Shown piece after piece: positions 53,090 through 62,044 of a stretch of 64,000 nucleotides of DNA. The stretch comes from Limnohabitans_A sp048020265 (GTDB taxonomy: Bacteria; Pseudomonadota; Gammaproteobacteria; Burkholderiales; Burkholderiaceae_C), in the NCBI RefSeq assembly GCF_048020265.1, contig NZ_CP171843.1, positions 1,798,001-1,862,000 on the forward strand. The letters run 5' to 3'. The notes under the pieces are model-generated. The model made no database searches. It had not been told where the DNA came from and worked only from the letters and a program-made list of their open reading frames with translations. Numbering within the stretch: position 1 is the stretch's first letter; each line of letters opens with the position of its first letter. The translations under genes were made by a program, and so were the position numbers.

Positions 53090-54274
53090 ATGTCCACCTT
53101 TGTGATTGCATCCGATGAAAGCTTGCTGAACACCCTGCGCAGCAGCGTCTTGCAAAGCAAGCTGCCCCTGCAAAGTGCGGCCTTGCGCCCGCCCGGCCAA
53201 GCCTTGCTGCCTTTGCTCAACGGCATCGACAGCGGCATCTTGTTGCTGGACAGCATACCCAGCCAATTGGCCGAAGATTTGACCGCGCTGGAGACCTGGC
53301 TGCGCAGTCGACCGCAACTGAATGTGCTGTTGTTCAGTGAAGACAGCAGCAAAGCCTTGTTGATGCGCGCCATGCGGGCCGGCGTGCGCGAGCTGCTGCC
53401 GCTGCCCCCGCCGCCACAAGATCTGGCCCTCAGCCTGGGGCGTTGGTCCGACAGCCTGACGATCGTGCCCCACAGTGCAACCGCGGCGACACCGGCCCGG
53501 CTGGTCGCCTTCATAGGCTGCAAAGGCGGTACCGGCACCAGTTTTGTGGCGGCCAATATGGCCTACATCATGGCCGATGAACACAAGCTTTCATGCGCAT
53601 TTGTGGACCTGGACCTGCAATCTGGCGACGCCTCCTTTTACCTGGGCAGCGGTGCCAACAAAAACACTTTGAGCGACCTGACCCGGCAGATCGATCGTTT
53701 GGATGCCCAGCTGCTGAGCAGTTGCCTGCATGCGGTCACACCGCAGCTGAACCTGCTGGCCGCGCCGCAAGACTTGGAAAGCGCCATGGCGATCAGCGCA
53801 CACGACATTGAAAAAGTGTTGGCCCTGGTGCGCAACCTGCACAAGCAAGTCATCGTGGACTTGCCGCGCAACCTGAACGCTTTGTCGCTGAAAGTCCTCG
53901 ACATGGCCGATGTGGTCTACATCGTGATGCAAAACAACACGCCCGATGTGCGCGATGCCCAGCGGCTGGTGAGCATGCTGCGCTCGCTCGGTTGCCAAGA
54001 AGACAAGCTGCGCCTGCTGGTCAATCGCTTCGCGCCCGACGGCTGGGTGAGCCTGAGTGATCTGGAAAAGACCGTGGGTCTGAAAGTCAGCCAAACCATT
54101 CCCCACAACCCGCAATGGGTGAACGAGGCGCTGCACACGGGGCAACCCCTGTCGGCGGTGCATGCCCACAACGCTGTGATGCACGCCTTGCGCGAAAGCA
54201 CAGGAGATGTGCTGGACACCCGAGCGCCCAAACCACGACATTGGATGCAACGCTGGATCAGCAAAGCGGCTTGA
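53090..54274 (+). CDS. tadZ: Flp pilus localisation protein TadZ (CpaE)
   Basis: This 394-aa protein has an N-terminal receiver-like domain (about 1-125) and a MinD/ParA-like ATPase domain. The Walker A is changed to GCKGGTGTSFVAAN (about 142-155), without the usual lysine after the last glycine, as noted for TadZ/CpaE proteins. It also has VDLDLQSGD and VIVDLPRN. TadZ helps place the pilus machine at the cell pole in other bacteria. It is 11 bases after the lipoprotein. Confidence 0.9.
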   Translation: MSTFVIASDESLLNTLRSSVLQSKLPLQSAALRPPGQALLPLLNGIDSGILLLDSIPSQLAEDLTALETWLRSRPQLNVLLFSEDSSKALLMRAMRAGVRELLPLPPPPQDLALSLGRWSDSLTIVPHSATAATPARLVAFIGCKGGTGTSFVAANMAYIMADEHKLSCAFVDLDLQSGDASFYLGSGANKNTLSDLTRQIDRLDAQLLSSCLHAVTPQLNLLAAPQDLESAMAISAHDIEKVLALVRNLHKQVIVDLPRNLNALSLKVLDMADVVYIVMQNNTPDVRDAQRLVSMLRSLGCQEDKLRLLVNRFAPDGWVSLSDLEKTVGLKVSQTIPHNPQWVNEALHTGQPLSAVHAHNAVMHALRESTGDVLDTRAPKPRHWMQRWISKAA

Positions 54275-54332
54275 CCCCTTTCGAAAAAGCCAGGCCCTCA
54301 ACAACCCCGACCTCTCACCACAGGAGTGTTCA

Positions 54333-55700
54333 GTGAACCTCAATTTGCGATCCCAATTTGAGAAATCCACCCCAATGGTGGCCTTGCTCAGTCCCAGTCA
54401 GACGCCGTTGAACGGGCGCTCCTCCGCTGTGCGCGTGGATGAGATCAAAACCCAAATCCACCAGGAAATTTTGGCTCTCATGGATTGGCAACGCATGGAA
54501 AGCATGTCGCCAGAGCGCCTGCGCGCTGAGCTGAAAACCCTGACCGAAAGTCTGATTGCCACGCACAACCTGGCGGTGAACGAAACCGAGAGAAGGATGA
54601 TCATCCAGGCCATTCAGGACGAGATGCTGGGCTTGGGCCCGATCGAGCCCTTGTTATCGGACCCGACGGTGTCGGACATTTTGGTCAATGGACCTTTTCA
54701 GGTGTTTGCCGAGCGGCGCGGCAAGATCATGGCCACCGACATCCAGTTTGACAACGATGCGCATTTGCTGCGCGTGATTGACCGCATTGTGTCGCGCATC
54801 GGGCGGCGCGTGGACGAGATGAGCCCCATGGTGGATGCCCGTCTGCCCGATGGTTCACGTGTCAATGCCGTCATCCCGCCGCTGGCGATTGACGGGCCCT
54901 TGCTGTCTATTCGCCGATTTGCAGTCGTGCCTTTCACGGTGCAGGACCTGATCAAGGCCGGGGCTTTCACAGCCGGCATGGCCGAATTGATTCAGGGCTT
55001 GGTCAAGGCGCGCGTGAACCTGCTGGTGTCAGGCGGCACGGGCAGTGGCAAGACCACCTTGCTCAATGTGATGTCGTCCAGCATCCCAGCGGATGAGCGC
55101 ATCATCACCATCGAAGACGCGGCCGAATTGCAGCTGCAGCAGCCGCATGTGGTGCGCATGGAGTCACGGCCCGCCAACATTGAGGGCAAAGGCGAAATCT
55201 CGCAGCGCGACTTGCTGCGCAACAGCCTGCGCATGCGGCCCGATCGCATCATCATGGGCGAAGTACGTGGCAGCGAGGTGCTGGACATGCTGCAGGCCAT
55301 GAACTCCGGTCACGATGGCTCCATGACCACCATCCACGCCAACTCACCACGCGACGCGCTCACGCGACTCGAGCACATGCTGGGAATGGCGGGCCTGAAG
55401 GCCGAGTCGCGTGCCATGCGTCAGCAAATCAGCGCTGCCCTGTCGGTGGTGATCCAGGTCTCGCGCTTGTCCGACGGTCAACGCAAAGTCACCAGCCTGC
55501 AAGAAATCACCGGGCTGGAGGGCGACGTGATCAGCATGCAGGAGATTTTTGCCTTTCAGCAAACCGGGCTGGCCGCCAACGGTGCGGTGCAAGGGCAGTT
55601 TGTGGCCAGCGGTATCCGGCCCAAATTTGCCCAGCGCCTGAGCACCCGGGGCATCGCGCTGAGCGACGATTTGTTTGAACCCACACACCGCTGGAGCTGA
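54333..55700 (+). CDS. tadA: Flp pilus secretion ATPase TadA (CpaF)
   Basis: This 455-aa hexameric ATPase powers pilus extension. The GTG start at 54333 was chosen because AGGAG lies six bases upstream. Motifs: Walker A GGTGSGKTT (about 234-242), the Asp box IITIEDAAEL, Walker B RPDRIIMGEVRG, and the His box SGHDGSMTTIHANS. The order is that of TadA/VirB11-type secretion ATPases. Confidence 0.96.
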   Translation: MNLNLRSQFEKSTPMVALLSPSQTPLNGRSSAVRVDEIKTQIHQEILALMDWQRMESMSPERLRAELKTLTESLIATHNLAVNETERRMIIQAIQDEMLGLGPIEPLLSDPTVSDILVNGPFQVFAERRGKIMATDIQFDNDAHLLRVIDRIVSRIGRRVDEMSPMVDARLPDGSRVNAVIPPLAIDGPLLSIRRFAVVPFTVQDLIKAGAFTAGMAELIQGLVKARVNLLVSGGTGSGKTTLLNVMSSSIPADERIITIEDAAELQLQQPHVVRMESRPANIEGKGEISQRDLLRNSLRMRPDRIIMGEVRGSEVLDMLQAMNSGHDGSMTTIHANSPRDALTRLEHMLGMAGLKAESRAMRQQISAALSVVIQVSRLSDGQRKVTSLQEITGLEGDVISMQEIFAFQQTGLAANGAVQGQFVASGIRPKFAQRLSTRGIALSDDLFEPTHRWS

Positions 55701-55703
55701 AGC

Positions 55704-56678
55704 ATGGACTCGCTTTACTGGACCTTTCTGAGCCTGGCCGGCCTGAGTGCCGGCTGGTTGGTGTGGGGGCTGTACGGCCTGTGGCGGCAGTACCTGGATC
55801 CCCGTCGGCGGGCACTGTCGCAACGACTGAAACCTGTTCATCAGAACCTGCAAACCGATCCGACCCTGAAGCTGCGCCAAGAGCGTTTGTTCAGCACGGC
55901 ACCGGCCCTGGACCGTTGGCTTCGCAGCATCCCAGGCACAGTGCCTTTGGACCATTTTTTATTGCAAACCGGGCTGACCTGGCGCGTGGCACAAGTGCTG
56001 GCACTGGCCTTGGGGCTGGTGTTGCTGGCCTTGGCTGTGGGCACCCAATTGGCCTGGCCTGCGGTGCTGACCATGGCGCTGGCCACCTTGGCGGTGCTGG
56101 TGTTGATGGCCTGGCTGCAGCACCGCCGCAGCCAGCGCATGGCGCTGATCGGACAAGCGCTGCCTGACGCTTTGGACCTGATCGCCCGCTCGATGCAAGC
56201 AGGCCATGCCTTCACCAGTGCCCTGCACTTGGCCGCCAAGGACAGCCCTCCCCCGCTGTCCCATGAATTGCGGACCGTGTTCGAAGAAATCAATTTCGGC
56301 GTAGGCACCGCCCAGGCACTGCAAGCCTTATCGACACGGGTGGCCAGCGACGATGTGCGCTATTTTGTGGTGGCCGTGGTGATCCAGAGTGAAACGGGCG
56401 GCAACCTGGCGGACATTTTGAAAAACACCGCCAACCTGATCCGGGAACGACAGAAGATTGCGGGTGTGGTGCGTGTTTTGTCGGCCGAAGGACGCATCTC
56501 GGCCATCGTGCTGTCGGTCCTGCCCTTTGCGCTGGCCGCCTTCATGACCTTGCTCAATCCTGGCTTCATCTCCAAGCTGTGGACCGACCCCATGGGTTTG
56601 CAGCTGGTTTATTTCTCCTTGACCCTGATGGCCATCGGCATCTTGTGGATGTGGAATCTGATCCAGATCCGCGTGTGA
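55704..56678 (+). CDS. tadB: Flp pilus inner-membrane protein TadB
   Basis: This 324-aa type II secretion F-type membrane protein has about four membrane helices (near 5-22, 105-150, 270-290 and 300-318) and the conserved cytoplasmic segment QALPDALDLIARSMQAGHAF (about 150-170). TadB and TadC form the platform on which TadA acts. It begins three bases after the tadA stop, indicating tight coupling. Confidence 0.94.
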   Translation: MDSLYWTFLSLAGLSAGWLVWGLYGLWRQYLDPRRRALSQRLKPVHQNLQTDPTLKLRQERLFSTAPALDRWLRSIPGTVPLDHFLLQTGLTWRVAQVLALALGLVLLALAVGTQLAWPAVLTMALATLAVLVLMAWLQHRRSQRMALIGQALPDALDLIARSMQAGHAFTSALHLAAKDSPPPLSHELRTVFEEINFGVGTAQALQALSTRVASDDVRYFVVAVVIQSETGGNLADILKNTANLIRERQKIAGVVRVLSAEGRISAIVLSVLPFALAAFMTLLNPGFISKLWTDPMGLQLVYFSLTLMAIGILWMWNLIQIRV

Positions 56679-56712
56679 TGTCGCGATACCCTACTTCTTT
56701 GCGGAACACCCC

Positions 56713-57657
56713 ATGACACTCACCCCGCTTGTTTTTGCCGCGCTCATTTTTGCCCTGGTGGTCAGCATCAGCTATGCCGTGCTGGTCCGTTGGTTGCCGG
56801 ACCCCGGCAAGGAGCGCCTGGCGCAATTGAAGCCCTCTCTCGCCTCAGGCCGCCCATCACCCTGGCACAGCTTGCAAGAACGGCTTGTCGCCTGGCTTCT
56901 GTGGCTCAGCCCCTGGACCGCGGCCATGTCGGGCGGTGACGATGAAACGCCCTCGGCGTTGCGGGTCCGCTTTTGGCATGCCGGTTGGCGCTCGCCTGCA
57001 GCGCTGCAAATTTACTTCACCTGCAAGACACTGCTGACCCTGGTGCTGCCCGTGATCGCCTGGGCTCTGGTGGAAATCAGCCCTTGGCATCCGCAAGGCC
57101 TACCGCGCTTTGTGCCATTGCTGCTGGGCGCCGCCACGGGTTACTACCTGCCAGATTGGGTCTTGAACATGCAGGTGCGTCGCCGCCAAAGGGCTTTGTT
57201 GCACGCCTTTCCGGACGCTCTGGATTTGCTGCGGGTTTGCGTGCAAGCGGGCCTGGGCCTGGACGCCGCCATGGAACGCGTGGGGCGGGAAATTCGCCAG
57301 GCCCGACCCGAATTGTCAGAAGAGTTTGCCTTGACCGGCATGGCCTTGCGAGCGGGTTCGTCTCGCGCGGACGCGCTGCGCCATTTGTCGGTGCGCATCG
57401 GCCTCAAAGACATCGATGCCCTGGTGTCCATGCTGATCCAAGCCGACCGCTTTGGCACCAGCGTGTCCGAGTCCTTACAGGTCCATTCGGATGCCTTGCG
57501 CACCCAGCGCCGCCTGCGTGCCGAAGAAGCGGCGGCAAAATTGCCCGTCAAGCTGCTGATTCCGCTGATCTTTTGCGTGTTCCCGTCTTTGCTGACGGTC
57601 CTGCTGGGGCCGGTGGTGGTGACCCTGGCCAGGCAATTGATCAAACCCGTTGGCTAG
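56713..57657 (+). CDS. tadC: Flp pilus inner-membrane protein TadC
   Basis: This 314-aa partner of TadB has the same F-type domain: FPDALDLLRVCVQAGLGLDA (about 170-190), which is followed by LIQADRFGTSVSESLQVHSD and a C-terminal hydrophobic pair. It is the last gene of the plus-strand tad operon. No TadD, TadF or TadH gene follows. Confidence 0.94.
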   Translation: MTLTPLVFAALIFALVVSISYAVLVRWLPDPGKERLAQLKPSLASGRPSPWHSLQERLVAWLLWLSPWTAAMSGGDDETPSALRVRFWHAGWRSPAALQIYFTCKTLLTLVLPVIAWALVEISPWHPQGLPRFVPLLLGAATGYYLPDWVLNMQVRRRQRALLHAFPDALDLLRVCVQAGLGLDAAMERVGREIRQARPELSEEFALTGMALRAGSSRADALRHLSVRIGLKDIDALVSMLIQADRFGTSVSESLQVHSDALRTQRRLRAEEAAAKLPVKLLIPLIFCVFPSLLTVLLGPVVVTLARQLIKPVG

Positions 57658-57749
57658 GGGCTCAGCCCATGATTGCACTGCGGCACCGCTTGGCCCAGGC
57701 CTGCCCCGCCATAGCCCTGCAGGCCGTATGTCGTATGCCGGCTGCTTTG

Positions 57750-58634
57750 TCAGCCCTCTTGGCGGCGAGTCCACTGCGGCAGCGGTGCCGATTTGTGCAA
57801 CACATCCTGATGCAGCCAAATGGCACTGCGCCGGGCGCGTTCGGCCACCGTCTCCAGCGGCAACTGCTGATAGTCGTCGTTGAAGACTTCAAAGCTGTAG
57901 TCACCCCGATAGCCAATGCGGTCCAGCCGCAGCACCAGATCGGCCAGTTGTTCGCTGTGCACGCCCTCGCCCGGGAACACGCGGAAGGTGCGGGCCGTGG
58001 TCATGCGCTCTTCAAAGGTGGGGGTTTCCTGCCACATGAAATCCGACAGTTGCACCAGAAAAATCTTGGCTGGGTCCAAAGCCTCGATGGCGTCCAGCTC
58101 GGTCTTGGCCGCGAAGATGTGGAAGGAGTCGATGCCGATGCCCAGATTGGGGCAATCGGCGCGGCACACCACATCCCAGCTGGTGGTGAATTCGTTGACG
58201 GTGCGGCCCCATGACAAAGCTTCATAGGCCACCTTGATGCCCCAGGGCACGGCCAGCATGGCGAGTTTTTTCAGATCGGCTGCAATGGCGTCCAGGTCCT
58301 GCGTGGCGTGGCGCGAGGTGGACGAGCAAGCCAGCAAGACCTGGCTTCCGGTAGCCGCACACATCTCGAGCATGGCCTTGGCGATGTCCAGTTTGTAGCT
58401 GTGCAGATGCCCCGACAGGCCCTCAAAGTCACGCAGCACCTGAAAGCCGGTCGGCCGCATGCCGCTGGCCTTCACTGCCGCCACAGCGGCCTGAACGCCA
58501 CCAGGGTGTGTGACCAGATCACGGGCCATCAGCATCACCTGAGAAAAACCAGCCCCCTTCATGGCGGCCAGTTTGGCCTCCAGCGTGCCGGCCATGGTGA
58601 TGGTATCCATGCCGTAGCCGTCGAGCAAGTTCAT
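57750..58634 (-). CDS. TIM-barrel 3-dehydroshikimate dehydratase domain protein (QuiC N-terminal part)
   Basis: This 294-aa sugar phosphate isomerase/epimerase-like barrel starts MNLLDGYGMDTITMAGTLE. It contains the metal-ligand contexts IKVAYEALSW (Glu), LGIGIDSFHIF (Asp/His) and FRVFPGEG, as in the N-terminal half of QuiC1-type dehydroshikimate dehydratases. These convert 3-dehydroshikimate to protocatechuate. Here the second half is encoded by the gene 14 bases upstream in the operon. ATG 58634 follows AAAGGA, although the frame is open to 58817. It is the last gene of the quinate/shikimate operon. Confidence 0.82.
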   Translation of the reverse strand: MNLLDGYGMDTITMAGTLEAKLAAMKGAGFSQVMLMARDLVTHPGGVQAAVAAVKASGMRPTGFQVLRDFEGLSGHLHSYKLDIAKAMLEMCAATGSQVLLACSSTSRHATQDLDAIAADLKKLAMLAVPWGIKVAYEALSWGRTVNEFTTSWDVVCRADCPNLGIGIDSFHIFAAKTELDAIEALDPAKIFLVQLSDFMWQETPTFEERMTTARTFRVFPGEGVHSEQLADLVLRLDRIGYRGDYSFEVFNDDYQQLPLETVAERARRSAIWLHQDVLHKSAPLPQWTRRQEG

Positions 58635-58648
58635 ACCGGCTTTCCTTT

Positions 58649-59524
58649 TTACTGGTGGACGAGTTCGAAAGCGACAGAGCCCAGTGCCGCGCGGGTCAGC
58701 GCCCCCCTGTCTTCGGGGTGCAAGCGCGTCGACTCGACAAACTCCACGCCACGGGCCTTGAGGGCGGTCACGGCCTGCCCCACATCGGCCACGCCAAAGC
58801 CGATGCGCTGCAAGCACTCGGGGCTGTCGTCACCGTCCATCCAGGGCTCGGGCTCGACCAGTTGCCACAGGAATGTGCCGCAAGGGCTTTTCATCAGCTT
58901 GCCTTTGGGCAAGATGCCAAAGCGCTCTTCGTCGGGAATGGCGCTGAAGTCGAACATGTGTTCGTAATAGGTCTGCCAGTCGGCGCTGCGCGCAGCACCG
59001 ATGTACTGCACCACCCCAAAGTAACTCATGCCCGCCAGCGCAGGGGGATTCGGGTCCACCGTCGGGATGGGTTTGAAGTCGATGTCGTAGATGGAAAACT
59101 CTTGCCAACGGTCCACAAAGTAAAAACGGCTGCTGCCCGGCCCGTGGATGCCGGGGATGTGCAACTCCATCGCTTGCGCGTGGCTGCCCACACTCCAGGC
59201 CCCCAGGTCCAGGCAACGGGTGTGTGCCTTCAGGGCATCCTGAACACGGAAGGCCACCGCCGAGATGACAGGCTGGCCGTCCACGGTGCTGCTGACGCGG
59301 GCATCGTCCGGGCTGGCATTGACCACCAGGTTCATGCTGCCCTGGCGGTACAAGGTGACCTCACGCGAGCGGTGGCGGGCCACCGGGCGAAAGCCCATGT
59401 TTTCAAGCACCTGGCCCAACGCTTGCGGGCGGCTGGTGGCGTATTCGATGAACTCAATGCCAGCAATACCCAAGCGGTTGGGCATCTCGGGCACGGCTTC
59501 GCGGTCAACTTTGTTCAGGGTCAT
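58649..59524 (-). CDS. HPPD-like vicinal oxygen chelate protein (QuiC C-terminal part)
   Basis: This 291-aa protein has the two-module fold of 4-hydroxyphenylpyruvate dioxygenase: GIAGIEFIEYATSRPQALG at the start and GMSYFGVVQYIGAARSADW in the middle. It is shorter than true HPPD (about 350 aa). In Pseudomonas QuiC1 this domain is the C-terminal half of dehydroshikimate dehydratase. The operon context with the barrel gene makes that role more likely than tyrosine degradation. Its contribution to the reaction is unknown. Confidence 0.8.
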   Translation of the reverse strand: MTLNKVDREAVPEMPNRLGIAGIEFIEYATSRPQALGQVLENMGFRPVARHRSREVTLYRQGSMNLVVNASPDDARVSSTVDGQPVISAVAFRVQDALKAHTRCLDLGAWSVGSHAQAMELHIPGIHGPGSSRFYFVDRWQEFSIYDIDFKPIPTVDPNPPALAGMSYFGVVQYIGAARSADWQTYYEHMFDFSAIPDEERFGILPKGKLMKSPCGTFLWQLVEPEPWMDGDDSPECLQRIGFGVADVGQAVTALKARGVEFVESTRLHPEDRGALTRAALGSVAFELVHQ

Positions 59525-59566
59525 CTCGGGGCTCCAGTCAGACGCTCGTTTTCGAGGGGTCAGGGC

Positions 59567-60400
59567 TCAATAACTCAACCGCGCCACACGGCGCAACACA
59601 TCGGCAGTGGTGGTTGGCAAGCCGAAGTATTCCAGATACGCCGGGATTTGCTCGTACAACATGTCGGTGCCCACCTGGGTTCGGCAGCCGCGTGCCTGCG
59701 CTGCCGCCAAAAATGCGGTGGTCTCGGCCTTCATCACGACTTCGCCCACAAAGGTGTCGGGCGACAGGCGCGTCACATCCAGGGGCAACGGATCGCCTTC
59801 GTTCATGCCCATGGGCGTGGCGTTGACCACCAGATCATGCCCCGCCGGATCGTTGGAGCCGGTTTGCACGTCAATTTGGGGACAGTGGGTTTTCAGGCGC
59901 TGGGCCAGGGCCTCACAGCTGGCCGTGTTCACGTCAAACAGGCTGATGGCGGCAATGCCCGCACCCGCCAAAGACGCCGCAATGGCGCAGCCCACACCGC
60001 CCGTGCCCACCACCAGCACGCGTTGGCCGGTCAGGTCAACACCTTTGCGTTGCACACCCCGCACAAAACCCGCACCGTCGAACATGTCGCCCACCAGGCG
60101 ACCATCGGGCAGACGTTTGACCGCGTTGCAGGCACCGGCCACGCGCACAGTGGCCGTGACCTCGTCGAGCAAGCCCACCGTGGTGACCTTGTGCGGCATG
60201 GTGATCAAAGCGCCCCGGATGTTCTCCAGCGTGAACACCGACTTCAGGAACACAGGGTAGTTGTCGCTCTTGCAACCCATCGGCACGACCACCGCGTTGA
60301 TGCCCGCCTCTTCAAAGTACGGGTTGTAGATCATCGGCGACTTGAAGGTGTGCGTGGGATAGCCAATGTGGGCGATGAGTTCGGTGTAGCCGTTGATCAT
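59567..60400 (-). CDS. Shikimate/quinate dehydrogenase, catabolic type
   Basis: This 277-aa enzyme has the AroE fold. Catalytic Lys71 is in TMPHKVT and Asp108 in GDMFDGAGF; the nucleotide motif is VGTGGVGCA (131-139). The N-terminal substrate loop reads IGYPTHTFKSP rather than the SxSPxxHN of biosynthetic AroE, a feature of catabolic relatives. It may oxidise shikimate or quinate with NAD(P). Its place with aroQ and a TRAP transporter supports catabolism. Confidence 0.85.
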   Translation of the reverse strand: MINGYTELIAHIGYPTHTFKSPMIYNPYFEEAGINAVVVPMGCKSDNYPVFLKSVFTLENIRGALITMPHKVTTVGLLDEVTATVRVAGACNAVKRLPDGRLVGDMFDGAGFVRGVQRKGVDLTGQRVLVVGTGGVGCAIAASLAGAGIAAISLFDVNTASCEALAQRLKTHCPQIDVQTGSNDPAGHDLVVNATPMGMNEGDPLPLDVTRLSPDTFVGEVVMKAETTAFLAAAQARGCRTQVGTDMLYEQIPAYLEYFGLPTTTADVLRRVARLSY

Positions 60401-60420
60401 GGGATAAAAATGTCGCTCAT

Positions 60421-60861
60421 TCAGGCCGCTTTGGCCGCAGAAACACCAGCGCGCAAGGCCAGCAAATAACTGTCGGCGCCGAAGCCGCAGATTTGGCCTT
60501 TGACGATTTCGGCAAACACCGACTTGTGGCGGAATTCTTCACGGGCATGGATGTTGGACATGTGCAACTCCACCACAGGGCAGGTCAGCACGGCCAGTGC
60601 ATCGCGGATGGCATAGCTGTAGTGCGTCCAGGCCCCGGCGTTGATCAGCACCGCGTCGACGTTGTCAAAGTAAGCCTGGTGAATGCGCTCGCACATGTCG
60701 CCTTCGTGGTTGGTCTGATAGCACTCGACCTCGGCACCCAATTCCTGGCCCAGCTTGTGCAGACTGGCATTGATTTCATCGAGGGTGATGGTGCCGTATT
60801 GCTGGGGGTCGCGTTTGCCGAACATGTTGTGGTTCACGCCGTGCAGCATCAAGACTTTCAT
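60421..60861 (-). CDS. aroQ: 3-Dehydroquinate dehydratase, type II
   Basis: This 146-aa protein interconverts 3-dehydroquinate and 3-dehydroshikimate. Motifs: HGVNHNMFGKRDPQQYG with the catalytic Tyr22, INAGAWTHYSYAIRDAL, and ELHMSNIHAREEFRHKS. ATG 60861 follows AAAGGA; an upstream start at 60882 is possible. Type II enzymes serve catabolism in many bacteria, in line with this operon; QuiB would be the name in that setting. Confidence 0.92.
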   Translation of the reverse strand: MKVLMLHGVNHNMFGKRDPQQYGTITLDEINASLHKLGQELGAEVECYQTNHEGDMCERIHQAYFDNVDAVLINAGAWTHYSYAIRDALAVLTCPVVELHMSNIHAREEFRHKSVFAEIVKGQICGFGADSYLLALRAGVSAAKAA

Positions 60862-60923
60862 GACAAATCCTTTCAGAGACAAAGAAGGCTTCGCCGCACA
60901 CGCGGCGAAGCCTTGGCGGGCGA

Positions 60924-61955
60924 TTACTTGCCCGACTTCTTGGCAGGCGCAGCGGACGCTGTGCGCACTTTCTCGATTTCGGCTTGCAGTTCCTTGACCA
61001 GGTCTTGGCCCACAGTCACGCCGTACTTGGCGGTCACAGGGCGCATTTTGTCGCGCAGCTTGGCCATTTCGGACTCAGGCAGTTGCGACACTTGCATGCC
61101 GTTTTTCTTCAGGTTGTCCAGAATGCTGGCTTCCAAAGCGCGGGCTTTTTCGCGCTGGAACTTGGCCGACTCGGTCGCAGCATCGGCCACGATTTTCTTC
61201 TCGGCAGCCGACAGCTTTTCCCAGAACTTCTTGCTGATGATGACCGACTGAGGGTTGTACTGGTGGCCAGTCAAGGCCAGGTGCTTTTGCACTTCGTACA
61301 GCTTGGCACCGTTGATGGTGGCCACGGGGTTTTCCTGGCCGTCCACAGCCTTTTGTTCCAGCGCCGCATACAACTCGGGGAATGGCAGCGGTGTGGGGTT
61401 GGCACCCAAGGCTTTGACCCAGTCCACGTTGATCGGGTTGGGGATCACGCGCAATTTGAGGCCTTCCAGGTCTTCCACCTTGTTGATGGCGCGCTTGCTG
61501 TTGGTGATGTTGCGAAAGCCCAGCTCATAAAAGCCCAGGCCGATGATGCCCTTGTCTTCCAGCTTGGCGTGCAGTTTCTTGCCAAACGCACCATCCACAG
61601 CCGCATCGGCTTCTTTGCCCGAACCGAACATGAAGGGGAAGTCAAAAATCGCGAATTCCTTGACCTGCGAGGCGAAGATGCCCGAGTTCATGGAGGCCAT
61701 CTCCAAGGTGCCGCCCTGGATGGCGGACACGTTGGCTTGGTCGCTGCCCAGTGCGCCGCCTGGGAAGACATTGACCTTGATCTTGCCGCCCGAATTTTTC
61801 TCGACGATTTCCTTGAACTTTTCCATGCCCAGCACGATGGGGTGACCGGCTGCGTTCTGGTTGGCGAACTTGATGGTTTTGTCTTGGGCGGATGCCACGC
61901 CCATGGCGGCCAAGGCCACGGTGGCGATCAAGGATTGGATGAATACACGTTTCAT
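60924..61955 (-). CDS. dctP: TRAP transporter substrate-binding protein DctP
   Basis: This 343-aa periplasmic receptor has a signal peptide (MKRVFIQSLIATVALAAM, cleavage near ASA). The family core has LKLRVIPNPINVDWVKALG, with the ligand-binding arginine, and PLPFPELYAALEQKAVDGQE. It delivers a carboxylate, probably quinate or shikimate given the neighbours, to DctQM. An unusual Ala/Lys tail (SAAPAKKSGK) ends the protein. Confidence 0.92.
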   Translation of the reverse strand: MKRVFIQSLIATVALAAMGVASAQDKTIKFANQNAAGHPIVLGMEKFKEIVEKNSGGKIKVNVFPGGALGSDQANVSAIQGGTLEMASMNSGIFASQVKEFAIFDFPFMFGSGKEADAAVDGAFGKKLHAKLEDKGIIGLGFYELGFRNITNSKRAINKVEDLEGLKLRVIPNPINVDWVKALGANPTPLPFPELYAALEQKAVDGQENPVATINGAKLYEVQKHLALTGHQYNPQSVIISKKFWEKLSAAEKKIVADAATESAKFQREKARALEASILDNLKKNGMQVSQLPESEMAKLRDKMRPVTAKYGVTVGQDLVKELQAEIEKVRTASAAPAKKSGK

Positions 61956-62044
61956 GAGATGTCTCCAGAAAAAAGTGAAGGACGTACGCTGTGCATCAAG
62001 GGGTTGGTCGTCAGGCGTACCCGATCAGACAACCAAACCAGGAA

